Below are positions 6,628-13,543 of a stretch of 64,000 nt of DNA, one piece after another; position 1 is the stretch's first letter, and every line of letters begins with the position of its first letter. The position numbers and the translations under genes are program-made. Below the pieces are notes generated by a model. It saw only the letters and a program-made list of their open reading frames with translations, had not been told where the DNA came from and searched no databases. The DNA is from a virus, in the IMG/VR virus record IMGVR_UViG_3300030943_000007, positions 1 to 64,000 of that record. The stretch is one strand, 5' to 3'.

Positions 6628-6657
6628 AGCTTAGGCCATGGAGATGTCCCAAGTCAA
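6628..6657 (-). promoter_or_regulatory. Early promoter P6
   Basis: TTGACT (6652-6657) and TAAGCT (6628-6633) are separated by 18 bp and followed by the same AGAGACATCAAGCGG stretch as P1 (A for the first base in both). No GTTTC palindrome adjoins it, so it may be constitutive or differently controlled. Confidence 0.7.
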
Positions 6658-6703
6658 GCTAAGTGCGAGGTACCACCTCTCGCTCCCGGGGATCAACCAA
6701 CTC

Positions 6704-6745
6704 GGTGGACGTCTCCACCTTCCCACCGTCAGGTACGTGACGGTG
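6704..6745 (-). terminator. Two consecutive hairpins after the gene at 6763-7011
   Basis: Arms CACCGTCA/TGACGGTG (6724-6745) and GGTGGA/TCCACC (6704-6719) form two short stems downstream of the stop codon. There is no clear U tract, so termination is likely but not certain. Confidence 0.5.
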
Positions 6746-6762
6746 CCCGGCCCACTCGTGCC

Positions 6763-7011
6763 TCAGACAGTAGCCCTCGGGTGACGCTCGAAGGTGATGT
6801 GGATGTCATCGCTGGCCAGCCGGGCTGCGTCGAACTCGGCGAACGCCTCCGGGTTGTTGACTCCCATCGTGATCTCGCCAGTCGGTGTCGCCGACGCCCA
6901 CTCCTTGTTCGCGCCGTTGGCGTAGGACGGGCGCAGCCTGACGGTGCCCTGATCGTCGCGTCCGGCGTACTTGGTGACCTCGGAAACGTAGAACCTCGCG
7001 GTGATGGCCAT
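6763..7011 (-). CDS. Unknown small protein (82 aa)
   Basis: The start is the ATG at 7011 preceded by AGAGAGAAG; the longer frame through the leader is rejected. The product (MAITARFYVSEVTKYAG) looks like a small beta-barrel-type domain with repeated short strands and an internal TGEITMGVNNPEA. This composition is common among phage hypothetical proteins, but no function can be assigned. It follows a structured leader of about 128 bases and is closed by two hairpins. Confidence 0.7.
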   Translation of the reverse strand: MAITARFYVSEVTKYAGRDDQGTVRLRPSYANGANKEWASATPTGEITMGVNNPEAFAEFDAARLASDDIHITFERHPRATV

Positions 7012-7139
7012 GGTGTCTTCTCTCTGTGTGGGGACGCAGTCGCGTCCGGTGTGGACAGCGGCTGCGAGCACCCCCTCTGGGGTCACCCGACCGAAGCCAA
7101 GGGTACCAGCATGGGACTCTGACCATGCTGATCTCAGCA
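7012..7139 (-). other. Structured leader without a gene
   Basis: This gap holds three inverted repeats: an ATGCTGA/TCAGCAT pair next to the upstream stop (7125-7140), an AGCATG/CATGCT pair (7107-7128) that shares bases with it, and GGACGC/GCGTCC (7032-7047) near the start of the next gene. The first two may be alternative terminator folds. No consensus promoter was seen. Confidence 0.5.
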
Positions 7140-7568
7140 TCAGACGCAGTCGGTGTCGGCGAGCAGGTTCGGCTCGCGCTTGGGCATGTCCTGTGCGGCG
7201 GCGCGGATGTCGGGCCTCGGCTGGCACGCCTCCTCATCGGAGATCGGCTTGACGTCCAGCTCTGCACCGTTGAGGGAGATGGCTCCGACGGGGATCCCCA
7301 GCAGCATCTCCAGCACGATGTCGGCGTTGTCCACCACCCCGTAGCGTGGGTGCCGCCCATGCCCCTGAAGCTCCCCATTCTGCAACTGCCCCAAGGTGAT
7401 GATCTGCTCAGGCCTGAGGCGAACCCCCATCAGGGTGGCCTGCCTCTTGACCCACCCGGCCTGCGGTGAGTTGGCGACGATCATGATGGCATCGGGATCG
7501 GCTGCGGTCAGCTTGATCATCTCGGAGGTCTTGCCTCCGGCGCGGCCCCTGACCACGACCCGGATCAT
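7140..7568 (-). CDS. Small P-loop-like protein (142 aa)
   Basis: The ATG at 7568 overlaps the TGA of the gene before. The N-terminus VVVRGRAGGKTSEMIKL is a glycine-rich loop ending in GKT at residues 12-14, close to the RGRxGGKT type of phage ATPases, followed by an alternating strand pattern (AIMIVANS). GVVDNADIVLEMLL could supply the acidic Walker B residue. At 142 residues it is much shorter than usual ATPases. The C-terminal third is acidic and Pro-rich. It may be a nucleotide-binding accessory protein or a reduced remnant of a larger P-loop enzyme. Confidence 0.55.
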   Translation of the reverse strand: MIRVVVRGRAGGKTSEMIKLTAADPDAIMIVANSPQAGWVKRQATLMGVRLRPEQIITLGQLQNGELQGHGRHPRYGVVDNADIVLEMLLGIPVGAISLNGAELDVKPISDEEACQPRPDIRAAAQDMPKREPNLLADTDCV

Positions 7569-7786
7569 ACGACCACCTCAGTTCCGAGATCCACGATGAA
7601 GCGGATCTCCTCACCGTCAGACTCGACCGTGACCACGTCGTCGAACGTGCGGTTCGGGATGCTCGCAGCAATCAGGTACTGCTGGACCCCAGCGAGCATC
7701 TTGGACACCTCAGCCCAGTTGCTGGGTGTCGGCAGGAAGAAGACCTTCTGGGTGGAGCGCTCGATGCGCTCGGAGTAGTTGGCCAT
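7565..7786 (-). CDS. Unknown small protein (73 aa)
   Basis: The ATG at 7786 overlaps the TGA of the upstream gene. MANYSERIERSTQKVFF leads into a helix and two short strands (VVTVESDGEEIRFIVDLG). No motif is recognised. Coupling on both sides supports translation. Confidence 0.65.
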   Translation of the reverse strand: MANYSERIERSTQKVFFLPTPSNWAEVSKMLAGVQQYLIAASIPNRTFDDVVTVESDGEEIRFIVDLGTEVVV

Positions 7787-8097
7787 CAGGCCTCCTCAGA
7801 ATCATCTTCGGTGTTGACGGTGATCGTGTACTGGCCATCGAGCCGGATCCACTGCTCGCCGGAGCCGAACACGGGGGCGGCGCAGATCGTGTCCCGGCGC
7901 AGGTCGAGGTCCGACAGCTGGGCGTCCCGGTACACCATGGTGGCGTTCGGAGCGGCGAGGAGGGCCACCTTGCCGTCTTCCAAGAGGATCTCCATGGTCA
8001 GGCTCAGGCCCCTGATCGGGGGCTGTGCCGAGACGAAGCCCTGAGGCAAGTGGGTGTCCCTGTGGTGCAGCTGAGCTGCCTCGAATCCCTCGGCCAT
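7786..8097 (-). CDS. Unknown protein (103 aa)
   Basis: The ATG at 8097 overlaps the stop of the NADAR gene as TGATG; the upstream extension is rejected for that reason. The chain has a polar His-rich start (LHHRDTHLP) and a beta-rich body with SLTMEILLEDGKVALLAAP and YTITVNTEDDSEEA. No family is recognised. Its strict coupling to the NADAR gene makes a joint role possible, without direct evidence. Confidence 0.65.
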   Translation of the reverse strand: MAEGFEAAQLHHRDTHLPQGFVSAQPPIRGLSLTMEILLEDGKVALLAAPNATMVYRDAQLSDLDLRRDTICAAPVFGSGEQWIRLDGQYTITVNTEDDSEEA

Positions 8098-8585
8098 CAG
8101 AAGTCCTTCGGGTGCTGGAGGATGGTGCGCCGGGCCATGAGCAGCTCGCCCAGCATGTTGATGCCCTTGCCGCCACAGGTGCGCCGGGTGCACAGGCAGC
8201 TCCCCCAGAAGTTGTCGTGCCAGTCGTTGATCTCGATCAGCATGGTGCTGTCCGTGTCGATGAGCATGGCCGCGAGGTTGGGCAGGATGGGGCGGAAGGG
8301 GAGGCTGAACTTGGCCGAGATGACCATGGACATGGCTGCCACACGGCCACCTGCTTCCCAGCCCTCCCGCAGGGGTGCCTTCCGGCCCAGCCCCTTGGCC
8401 TGCCCCGGGGTCGTTGCCTTCAGGATGGCCTCACGGGTGGCCGTATCGACCGTCTTCAGGGCGTTGTAGGCGTGCTCCCCTGTGGGAGCCATCATGCCCA
8501 GCCTGCCTATCCACAGGGGCTGCTCGTAGAAGTTCGACAGGAAGAAGTAGTCACCCCGGAACCCAGACTCGGTGAAGCTAGCCAT
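8097..8585 (-). CDS. NADAR family protein (YbiA-like, 162 aa)
   Basis: The sequence follows the NADAR (YbiA/RibX) fold from end to end. It opens with FLSNFYEQPLWIG, continues with the PTGEHAYNALK segment that carries the family glutamate, then GRKAPLREGWE, and closes with GINMLGELLMARRTIL. The length of 162 residues is normal for a single-domain member. NADAR proteins cleave N-glycosidic bonds in ADP-ribose-type metabolites, and members have been shown to remove ADP-ribose from guanine in DNA; phage-borne copies are linked to escape from DarT-type DNA ADP-ribosylation. I infer a counter-defence role here. It is coupled to the MazG-like gene upstream (8585 shared) and to an unknown gene downstream. 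Confidence 0.85.
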   Translation of the reverse strand: MASFTESGFRGDYFFLSNFYEQPLWIGRLGMMAPTGEHAYNALKTVDTATREAILKATTPGQAKGLGRKAPLREGWEAGGRVAAMSMVISAKFSLPFRPILPNLAAMLIDTDSTMLIEINDWHDNFWGSCLCTRRTCGGKGINMLGELLMARRTILQHPKDF

Positions 8586-9049
8586 CAGAGTTCGTCCAGC
8601 AGGATGTCGATGTCGCTGACCACGCCGGACTCATCGTTTTCGGAAACGTCCTTGACGTGGGAGATGGTGCCGGTGTCGTTGAGCTGCCACGTCCGGGCGA
8701 GGTTGACCAGCAGCTTCTCCTGCACGGCGTTGGCGAGGTCCTCGATGGTGTAGCCCTCGAAGGTCAGCTGGGACGCCAGCACGATGAGCACGTCGGCGGC
8801 TTCCTTCAGCTTCTCGTCGGTGTCGTGCTCGGCCTCAAGGAACTCGGTGACCTCCTCGGGCAGCTTCAGCTCGGGCTGGGCGGTGGTGTGCGTGGCGTAG
8901 AGCGCGACCCACTCCACCAGTGTCTTCTGGACCTCGTCCCAGATGGCGGCGCGGGAGAGCTTGGCGGCGACGGCGTCGGCGATCTCAGCGGCAAAGAGCG
9001 GAGGGTTCTCGACGGTCATGACGATGTTGAGGGTTGCAGGATGTGCCAT
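8585..9049 (-). CDS. MazG-like nucleotide pyrophosphohydrolase (154 aa)
   Basis: A helical all-alpha protein with the MazG/dUTPase-like metal motifs: LPEEVTEFLE (residues 64-72, the EExxE motif) and KEAADVLIVL (82-91, ExxD), followed by helices containing VQEKLLVN. Such enzymes hydrolyse nucleoside triphosphates to monophosphates, and phage versions are thought to lower alarmones or unwanted dNTPs. The ATG at 9049 is placed directly behind the GGCGTACCAGTAGGT element with no ribosome-binding site. An operator-like palindrome lies inside the 3' end at 8636-8647. Confidence 0.75.
   Translation of the reverse strand: MAHPATLNIVMTVENPPLFAAEIADAVAAKLSRAAIWDEVQKTLVEWVALYATHTTAQPELKLPEEVTEFLEAEHDTDEKLKEAADVLIVLASQLTFEGYTIEDLANAVQEKLLVNLARTWQLNDTGTISHVKDVSENDESGVVSDIDILLDEL
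8636..8647. promoter_or_regulatory. Intragenic operator-like palindrome
   Basis: GTTTTCGGAAAC has one mismatch and lies within the MazG-like coding sequence. Confidence 0.6.
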
Positions 9050-9064
9050 ACCTACTGGTACGCC
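9050..9064 (-). promoter_or_regulatory. Start-associated element GGCGTACCAGTAGGT
   Basis: This 15-base element is followed immediately by the ATG at 9049. Four further copies lie at 12263, 21941, 26723 and 28662, always just before middle or accessory genes on the same strand. Confidence 0.65.
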
Positions 9065-9083
9065 GCAGAACCGGGGATCCGCA

Positions 9084-9093
9084 GTCGATCTTC
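9084..9093 (+). promoter_or_regulatory. Late element on the plus strand
   Basis: GTCGATCTTC followed by AGAGACATG matches the late element with the same six-base spacing to the ATG as the copies at 57594 and 10815. It is the only copy on the plus strand and lies before the only plus-strand gene. Confidence 0.7.
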
Positions 9094-9099
9094 AGAGAC

Positions 9100-9249
9100 A
9101 TGTGCAACCACGAAGGAACCCCCGCCTGTGGATGGACGCTCGTCTGCCACCAGAAGGCAGGCCACCCCGGCTCCCATCAGGCCTACTGGTCCGACCGACT
9201 GTGGGAATGGGACACAGCCCCGCTCCTCGTAGGCGCAGCTAAGCCCTGA
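9100..9249 (+). CDS. Lone rightward small Cys/His-rich protein (49 aa)
   Basis: This is the only convincing plus-strand gene. The ATG at 9100 follows the late element GTCGATCTTC by six bases, with no ribosome-binding site, which suggests a leaderless late transcript. The product starts MCNHEGTPACGW and continues LVCHQKAGHPGSHQAYW; four cysteine or histidine pairs in the first 28 residues look like a small zinc finger (CxxH, C, CHQ, GHPGSH). The TGA at 9247-9249 lies within the left arm of a strong hairpin that also ends the endolysin transcript. Function unknown; it may be a late regulator or a host-targeting peptide. Confidence 0.7.
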   Translation: MCNHEGTPACGWTLVCHQKAGHPGSHQAYWSDRLWEWDTAPLLVGAAKP

Positions 9250-9283
9250 CTCCCCTACGGGGGGGATTAGGGGAGTCAGGGCT
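9242..9283. terminator. Bidirectional terminator, 16-bp stem
   Basis: Perfect 16-base arms (9242-9257 and 9268-9283) enclose a 10-base loop. The hairpin lies between the endolysin stop (9310) and the plus-strand gene, so it can end both converging transcripts. No long U tract follows on either strand. Confidence 0.8.
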
Positions 9284-9309
9284 CGCGATTAGTCTACGGC
9301 AACTATTAC

Positions 9310-10671
9310 CTACCGATGAGCGTTCAGGTACTTCTGGAAAGCAGTCGAGGTCTTGGGACCCCAGTCGCCGTCCTTGGACACACCGATCTTGGACTGCAAC
9401 GCTCCGATGACACCGGAGTTCAGGACGTCACCGTCGCTGTAGCCGAGCCACTTGCGGAGCGCGCGGTAGGTCTGGCCCCCGGTCTGGCCATCGATCTCGA
9501 CCCCGAGGAACTCCTGCACCCGCTTCCACGACTTGGTGCCGAAGTCACCGTCCACCGCGAGTGCGGCGGGCTTGCCGTAGGCCGACAGGAACGCCCGGTA
9601 GGCCGACAGTCGAGCGTCCCAGCCAGCCGGGTACTTCTCGCCGGAGGCGGTGCCCATGTTGACGGCGGTCTGGACCCTCTGGAAGTCGCCGGAGTTGCCG
9701 TAGCCCCACAGCTTGCGCGCTGAGAAGTACCAGATGCCTCCGACCCACGCCCACCCGAGCTTGCCGAGTTCATCCGGGTGGTCGACGAACAGGTTGGCGT
9801 CGGTGATGAGACCCCGGCTCTTGGCCCAGACCCCGAACGCCGCGTAGTTGTCCTTCCACGTGATCTGCTCGAACGACCGGCCCCGGTAGGGGTCGTAGCG
9901 CTTCTTGTCCGCGCCGTACTCGACGGTCGTGGCCAGCCATGCAGACTCCTGAAGCATCGTGCCGACCCACGCAGCGACGCCGTGACGGGTCAGCTTCTGA
10001 CCCTTCAGCGCCACAGTGGCCATGGCCGCGAGGTCCTTCAGCGAGGTGGCGGTGTAGACCCGCTCACCCTTGGCGTTGTACCCGGTGCAGACCTTCGCGC
10101 GGACGGTGCTCGAACCGGCAGCCTTGAGTGCGGCAGCCAGCTGGGCCTCGGTGATGACGATGCCGGGGACCACGACAGGCACCGGCTTGGTGACGGTGGT
10201 GTACTGCGGGCGGATGATGTAGGTCCAGCCACCGGGGCGGTTCGCCAAGGTCCTGAAGCCGACCTCCTTGCCCGTCTGGTCTCCAGCCTTGCCACCGGAT
10301 GCGCGGCCACGCTCGTCCTGATGGGCCGAGAACATCTTGGTCTCGCTGTAGACGAACTCGACGTGATGGCCCGGGGTCAGGAGGAAGTCGCCGACCTTGA
10401 CCTGCGACATCGACTCGAACCGGATGACCTTGCAGCCAGCGGCCTTCATCTTGATGGCGTAGTTGCCGGTGTAGAACGTGCCGGACAGGACGACCGGGAT
10501 ACCGGCCTCCTTGGCGATGGCTCCACACACGGTCGAGCAGTCACCCTCGGTGGCTCCGAGCACGAGCTTGCCGTTGCGGTAGAAGTCCCACCGTTCGCCT
10601 TGGTCGTAGCCGATGTTGGCGACCTTGTCGAGCCGCAGGCAGAAGGCCTGTGCGTCCGCGAGGAGGATCAT
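9310..10671 (-). CDS. Endolysin: cysteine peptidase/amidase, GH19 and peptidoglycan-binding domains (453 aa)
   Basis: Three parts can be read. Residues 1-160 resemble a phage amidase of the CHAP/NlpC type, with GDCSTVCGAIAKEAG supplying the cysteine and PGHHVEFVYS the histidine. After a Val/Pro linker, residues about 215-345 match a GH19 chitinase/lysozyme fold: MLQESAWL contains the likely catalytic Glu near 238, and YRGRSFEQITWKDNYAAFG is the conserved core. The C-terminal 95 residues hold two peptidoglycan-binding repeats (VDGDFGTKSWKRVQ and SKDGDWGPKTSTAFQ). The enzyme would cut peptide and glycan bonds of the host wall. The ATG at 10671 overlaps the stop of a small acidic gene. Confidence 0.9.
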   Translation of the reverse strand: MILLADAQAFCLRLDKVANIGYDQGERWDFYRNGKLVLGATEGDCSTVCGAIAKEAGIPVVLSGTFYTGNYAIKMKAAGCKVIRFESMSQVKVGDFLLTPGHHVEFVYSETKMFSAHQDERGRASGGKAGDQTGKEVGFRTLANRPGGWTYIIRPQYTTVTKPVPVVVPGIVITEAQLAAALKAAGSSTVRAKVCTGYNAKGERVYTATSLKDLAAMATVALKGQKLTRHGVAAWVGTMLQESAWLATTVEYGADKKRYDPYRGRSFEQITWKDNYAAFGVWAKSRGLITDANLFVDHPDELGKLGWAWVGGIWYFSARKLWGYGNSGDFQRVQTAVNMGTASGEKYPAGWDARLSAYRAFLSAYGKPAALAVDGDFGTKSWKRVQEFLGVEIDGQTGGQTYRALRKWLGYSDGDVLNSGVIGALQSKIGVSKDGDWGPKTSTAFQKYLNAHR

Positions 10672-10808
10672 TCCGGCATCCCGTCGGTGCCCTCGATGGA
10701 GGGGTCGGCAGGCGGCTGGTTGGCTTCGAGTTCCTCGTCGGAGATCTCTTCGTCTTCGATCTCTTCGACCGGCTCAAGCTCGGGACTCAGTGCAGGGTCT
10801 ATGGACAT
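10668..10808 (-). CDS. Small acidic protein before the endolysin (46 aa)
   Basis: The frame starts with an ATG at 10808, six bases after the late element at 10815, and ends in a TGA overlapping the endolysin ATG (AATGA). About a third of the residues are Asp or Glu, with EPVEEIEDEEISDEELEAN in the centre. There is no hydrophobic stretch and no ribosome-binding site, so translation probably begins on a leaderless mRNA and couples to the endolysin. Function unknown; roles such as endolysin timing are speculation. Confidence 0.65.
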   Translation of the reverse strand: MSIDPALSPELEPVEEIEDEEISDEELEANQPPADPSIEGTDGMPE

Positions 10809-10814
10809 GCCATA

Positions 10815-10825
10815 GAAGATCGACC
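10815..10825 (-). promoter_or_regulatory. Late element before the lysis genes
   Basis: GGTCGATCTTC differs from GGCCGATCTTC at one base and stands six bases before the ATG at 10808. Confidence 0.65.
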
Positions 10826-10830
10826 TAGCT

Positions 10831-11178
10831 CTAGCCCAGCACCTTGACCATGCCGTTGGGCAGCGGCTTCTCGGCCACGACCACCTTGACCGGCTCCTGA
10901 TCCATGAAGACCGCTGCGACCTCCCTCAGGAGGGCTCCAATGCCCCTCAGGCTCTCCGGGAGCGTGTCCCCTGCCGCCAGTCCACCTGCGGTGACGTCGA
11001 CCACTGTGGCCCCGTCTGGGTCCGTGCCGAAGCGCATCAGGATGGTGGGAGGCAGGCCGTCACCGAGGGTGATGTCGGTCTTGGCGATCTTGCCCGAGCC
11101 GGTGGGGTAGACAGCTCCCCGGACCCGCCATGCGACAGGCTCCAGCGGGATGTTTTCCTCGGCGTGCTTCTTGCTCAT
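10831..11178 (-). CDS. Unknown protein (115 aa)
   Basis: The ATG at 11178 overlaps the previous stop as TGATGA. The product (MSKKHAEENIPLEPVAWRV) is beta-rich in the first 70 residues, with a Thr/Gly-rich VVDVTAGGLAAGD turn, and helical near the C-terminus (LRGIGALLREVAAVFM). No family is recognised. It is co-transcribed with the 173-residue protein upstream. Confidence 0.65.
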   Translation of the reverse strand: MSKKHAEENIPLEPVAWRVRGAVYPTGSGKIAKTDITLGDGLPPTILMRFGTDPDGATVVDVTAGGLAAGDTLPESLRGIGALLREVAAVFMDQEPVKVVVAEKPLPNGMVKVLG

Positions 11179-11699
11179 CAGAACAGTCCTTCCCAATCAA
11201 AGTCGATGTTTTCTGAAACGGGTTCCGGAGCTGGCTGGATGGGGACGCGGGGCTCCTCCCGCTTCACCCACGGCAGCCGGATCGAGCTGTACCCACGAGC
11301 CTTGGTGGCCTCGAAGTAGCCCTGCTCCAAGATCCCGGCGTGCACCATGGCAGCCATCAGGTTGAGGTACTGGCCCCAGTCCATGGGGTGATCGATGATC
11401 AGGTGGTGGTGCCCCGGGGTGGTGGAGGGCAGCAGGATGCACGGGATGTCGAGGTCGAGCACCGGGGCGTGCTGGCAGGCCCCTCCCACGAACTCCTGCT
11501 CCTCGTCGTAGAGGAACTCCGGCAGCTTCGCCTCGATCACGGAGGTGATGACGTTGGCCTCCTCGACCTCGGCCACCACCGGCTCGTCGTAGCAGTTGTA
11601 GGCGTGGCCCTGATCGGAGAGCTTCTTCTTGGCGACGAAGTCAACCTTGCGCAGGACGCGGCGCACAGCACCGGGAACGTCGGAGAGGGTACGGATCAC
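11178..11699 (-). CDS. Unknown protein with DLD/PSTxxGHxH motif, paralogue of 26161-26601 (173 aa)
   Basis: The start is a GTG at 11699 overlapping the previous TGA. The central segment LDLDIPCILLPSTTPGHHHL, followed by IIDHPMDWGQYLNLMAAM and GILEQGYFEA, aligns by eye with the protein at 26161-26601 (LDFPHHYVPSTNGGHGHLYI). Both end in a basic stretch with RLP or RRP. The DLD and GHxH pairs suggest metal binding. The pattern loosely recalls archaeo-eukaryotic primase motifs, but both proteins are too short for that family, so I treat function as unknown. An operator-like palindrome is at 11208-11219. Confidence 0.7.
   Translation of the reverse strand: MIRTLSDVPGAVRRVLRKVDFVAKKKLSDQGHAYNCYDEPVVAEVEEANVITSVIEAKLPEFLYDEEQEFVGGACQHAPVLDLDIPCILLPSTTPGHHHLIIDHPMDWGQYLNLMAAMVHAGILEQGYFEATKARGYSSIRLPWVKREEPRVPIQPAPEPVSENIDFDWEGLF
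11208..11219. promoter_or_regulatory. Intragenic operator-like palindrome
   Basis: GTTTTCTGAAAC has one mismatch and lies near the 3' end of the gene at 11178-11699. Confidence 0.6.
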
Positions 11700-12262
11700 T
11701 GGAGCACGTCCACGACAACACCCTTGACGCAGTAGACCCACGTCTCGGCGTTGAAGGGGCTCAGGGGCAGGAAGCCCAGCGTGACACAGGCTGCCTGTGC
11801 GTCGGCCTTGGAGGGGGTTCCCGGTTCGCCGCTGGTGTTGGTCACCGACATCACGTCGCCCTTGACGCAGACCCACTGGTTGTTGTCGCCGACGAAGACA
11901 CGGTTCCCGCCCGTGGCGCACTCCGAGACGAACTCGTTGCGGTGGGTGGCCTTCTCGTCGAGGGTGGCCAGCACGGACTGGATGAAGACCGCAGCTCCGA
12001 ACGCGGCGAACAGCAGGACGATCCACACCCCGATCCGGTTGACCATCTTCAGCATGAACTTGCGGCGGTCTGCCCTGTCCTGAATCAGTGCATTGCTCCG
12101 GTCGGCGGCGACCGTGTGCTCAGCGGCCATGGAGTCGTGCTCAGCAGCAGCCGCGTGCTGCTCGGTGACGGACGCATCCACCACCGCCGCCACGGCCTTC
12201 TCCACGGTTGCTTCCACGGCCTTGGATGGGGTCACAGTCCCCGGGTGGTCTTCATTGCTCAT
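11696..12262 (-). CDS. Single-pass membrane protein with helical N-terminus (188 aa)
   Basis: I place the start at the ATG at 12262, directly behind the 15-base element GGCGTACCAGTGAGT, rather than the GTG six bases earlier. Residues 10-65 are Ala/Glu-rich and helical, 77-98 form a transmembrane segment (VWIVLLFAAFGAAVFIQSVL), and the C-terminal domain carries three cysteines (SECATGG, WVCVKGD, YCVKG) and probably lies outside the membrane. Its place next to the holin cluster suggests an envelope or lysis-related role, not proven. Confidence 0.7.
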   Translation of the reverse strand: MSNEDHPGTVTPSKAVEATVEKAVAAVVDASVTEQHAAAAEHDSMAAEHTVAADRSNALIQDRADRRKFMLKMVNRIGVWIVLLFAAFGAAVFIQSVLATLDEKATHRNEFVSECATGGNRVFVGDNNQWVCVKGDVMSVTNTSGEPGTPSKADAQAACVTLGFLPLSPFNAETWVYCVKGVVVDVLQ

Positions 12263-12277
12263 ACTCACTGGTACGCC
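12263..12277 (-). promoter_or_regulatory. Start-associated element GGCGTACCAGTGAGT
   Basis: One of five copies of the 15-base element; it joins directly to the ATG at 12262. Confidence 0.65.
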
Positions 12278-12295
12278 TCTCTTGGTGCATTACGC

Positions 12296-12339
12296 AGAAC
12301 CGCCCCCGAACAGCCTCATACGAGGGCGGGGGCGGTTCT
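12296..12339 (-). terminator. Hairpin terminator after the holin gene
   Basis: Perfect 13-base arms AGAACCGCCCCCG (12296-12308) and its complement (12327-12339) lie between the holin stop (12358) and the next gene. There is no U tract. Confidence 0.7.
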
Positions 12340-12357
12340 TCCTGTAGGTAGCGAATC

Positions 12358-12897
12358 TCAGGTCAGTGGGGGGTCCTCTTCGTCCACCGACGCGGCCCGC
12401 TCCGGGGCGTAGTCCTCAACAATCTCAACCGTAGGGATGCTGTTGTTCGTGATGACGATGGTCCCTGCGGGAGCGACCACGACTGCCGGGGAGGAGGCCA
12501 CGTTCACACCGGGGATGACGATCAGGGAAGCCTGCATGGCAGTGGCTGCTGCGGAGGCGAAAGCGCCCAGCAGGAGGGTCGTCCACGGCACGTTCTCAAC
12601 CAACAGGATGGTGCCAATGCCAGCGATCATGAACTGGGTGAACTGGCGGATGAACCTGCTGCCAAGGATCTCCCAGAAGCCCGCATTGGGTCCCGGTTCA
12701 GGGAGCCCCTTGAAGGAGGTCAGCACGGTGATGATCAGGACCAGAACGACCTGCGACACCACCGCCAGCGGGAGGATGGGGATGCCTGCGGAGTAGGCCA
12801 GCAGGAAGGGGAACACTGCCGCCACGAAGGTGCGGAACAGTGCGAAGCCGATTCCTTTCCAGAAATCCGGCGTGAGCAGTACGGACAGGGATGTCAT
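12358..12897 (-). CDS. Holin with four predicted membrane helices (179 aa)
   Basis: Hydrophobic segments lie at about residues 17-38, 41-62, 85-101 and 106-127, followed by a soluble acidic tail ending VDEEDPPLT. The size, topology and place two genes before the endolysin fit an actinophage holin, which forms membrane lesions at the time of lysis. The ATG at 12897 has AGAGGA upstream, and the late element at 12938-12948 lies 40 bases before it. Confidence 0.75.
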   Translation of the reverse strand: MTSLSVLLTPDFWKGIGFALFRTFVAAVFPFLLAYSAGIPILPLAVVSQVVLVLIITVLTSFKGLPEPGPNAGFWEILGSRFIRQFTQFMIAGIGTILLVENVPWTTLLLGAFASAAATAMQASLIVIPGVNVASSPAVVVAPAGTIVITNNSIPTVEIVEDYAPERAASVDEEDPPLT

Positions 12898-12937
12898 TGG
12901 GTCCTCTTCTTGTACGTGGTCAGTCCTTCACACCCAT

Positions 12938-12948
12938 GAAGATCGACT
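12938..12948 (-). promoter_or_regulatory. Late element before the holin
   Basis: AGTCGATCTTC matches the core TCGATCTTC of the late element. It overlaps the stop codon of the upstream membrane protein. Confidence 0.6.
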
Positions 12949-13487
12949 CAGCGGTGATCCTCGAAGAGAGTGGGCTGGAGGTGACCTGCCCGAGCAGTGA
13001 CGATCATCTCGGCGGCGTTGTCGCTGGCCTTCTCCAGCAGGTCGGCCAAGATCACCGGGACGTTCTCCAAGTGCTCGTTCAAGGCCCCCTGAGTTTCCTT
13101 CATCCCGGAAGTAAGAGAGGCGACATCGACCTGTGTTTTGGCCACTCCTTCATTGAGAGTGGCGACCTCCTTGCGGAGGTTCTGTAGCTCTTCTGCGAGC
13201 TTCAGTTCGGAGCCATGGTTCGGGGTCACCTGCGACTCGATGGCTTCCAGCTTGGCGGTGTTCTTGATGATCTCGTCGCCGTGATCCTTGAGGGTGGCCA
13301 TGACCCCGGGACGCCCATCGACACCCTTCCGGTCAGGCTCTCCGTTCCAGTCCTCGAAGAAATGCTTGAGTCCCACAGCCAACGGGGAAACGAACCTCCA
13401 CGCAGCCACGATGGCCCCGATCCCGACCAGAACAACAAAGATCTGACCGACAGTTATGTCCGCCAACCACTGCGGGATGTTGGACAA
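12948..13487 (-). CDS. Membrane protein with coiled coil, DUF2746-like (179 aa)
   Basis: The best start is a TTG at 13487 eight bases after AGGAGG; a GTG at 13517 in the same frame lacks a ribosome-binding site. Residues 12-30 form one transmembrane helix (FVVLVGIGAIVAAW). HFFEDWNGEPDRKGVDGRPG follows, a pattern I know from a family of actinophage membrane proteins located by the lysis genes. Residues 75-130 are a coiled coil with regular heptads. It may be a second holin, a spanin-like protein or a holin partner. Confidence 0.7.
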   Translation of the reverse strand: MSNIPQWLADITVGQIFVVLVGIGAIVAAWRFVSPLAVGLKHFFEDWNGEPDRKGVDGRPGVMATLKDHGDEIIKNTAKLEAIESQVTPNHGSELKLAEELQNLRKEVATLNEGVAKTQVDVASLTSGMKETQGALNEHLENVPVILADLLEKASDNAAEMIVTARAGHLQPTLFEDHR

Positions 13488-13521
13488 GTTGGACCCCTCC
13501 TGAATGTGCTTTCCCACCTCA

Positions 13522-13532
13522 GAAGATCGGCC
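13522..13532 (-). promoter_or_regulatory. Late element GGCCGATCTTC
   Basis: A perfect copy 34 bases upstream of the TTG start at 13487, opening the lysis region. Confidence 0.7.
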
Positions 13533-13543
13533 CGTGATGATTT

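Noticed and set aside
10668-10808. Small acidic gene as a holin or spanin
   Set aside because: It has no hydrophobic segment or lipobox.
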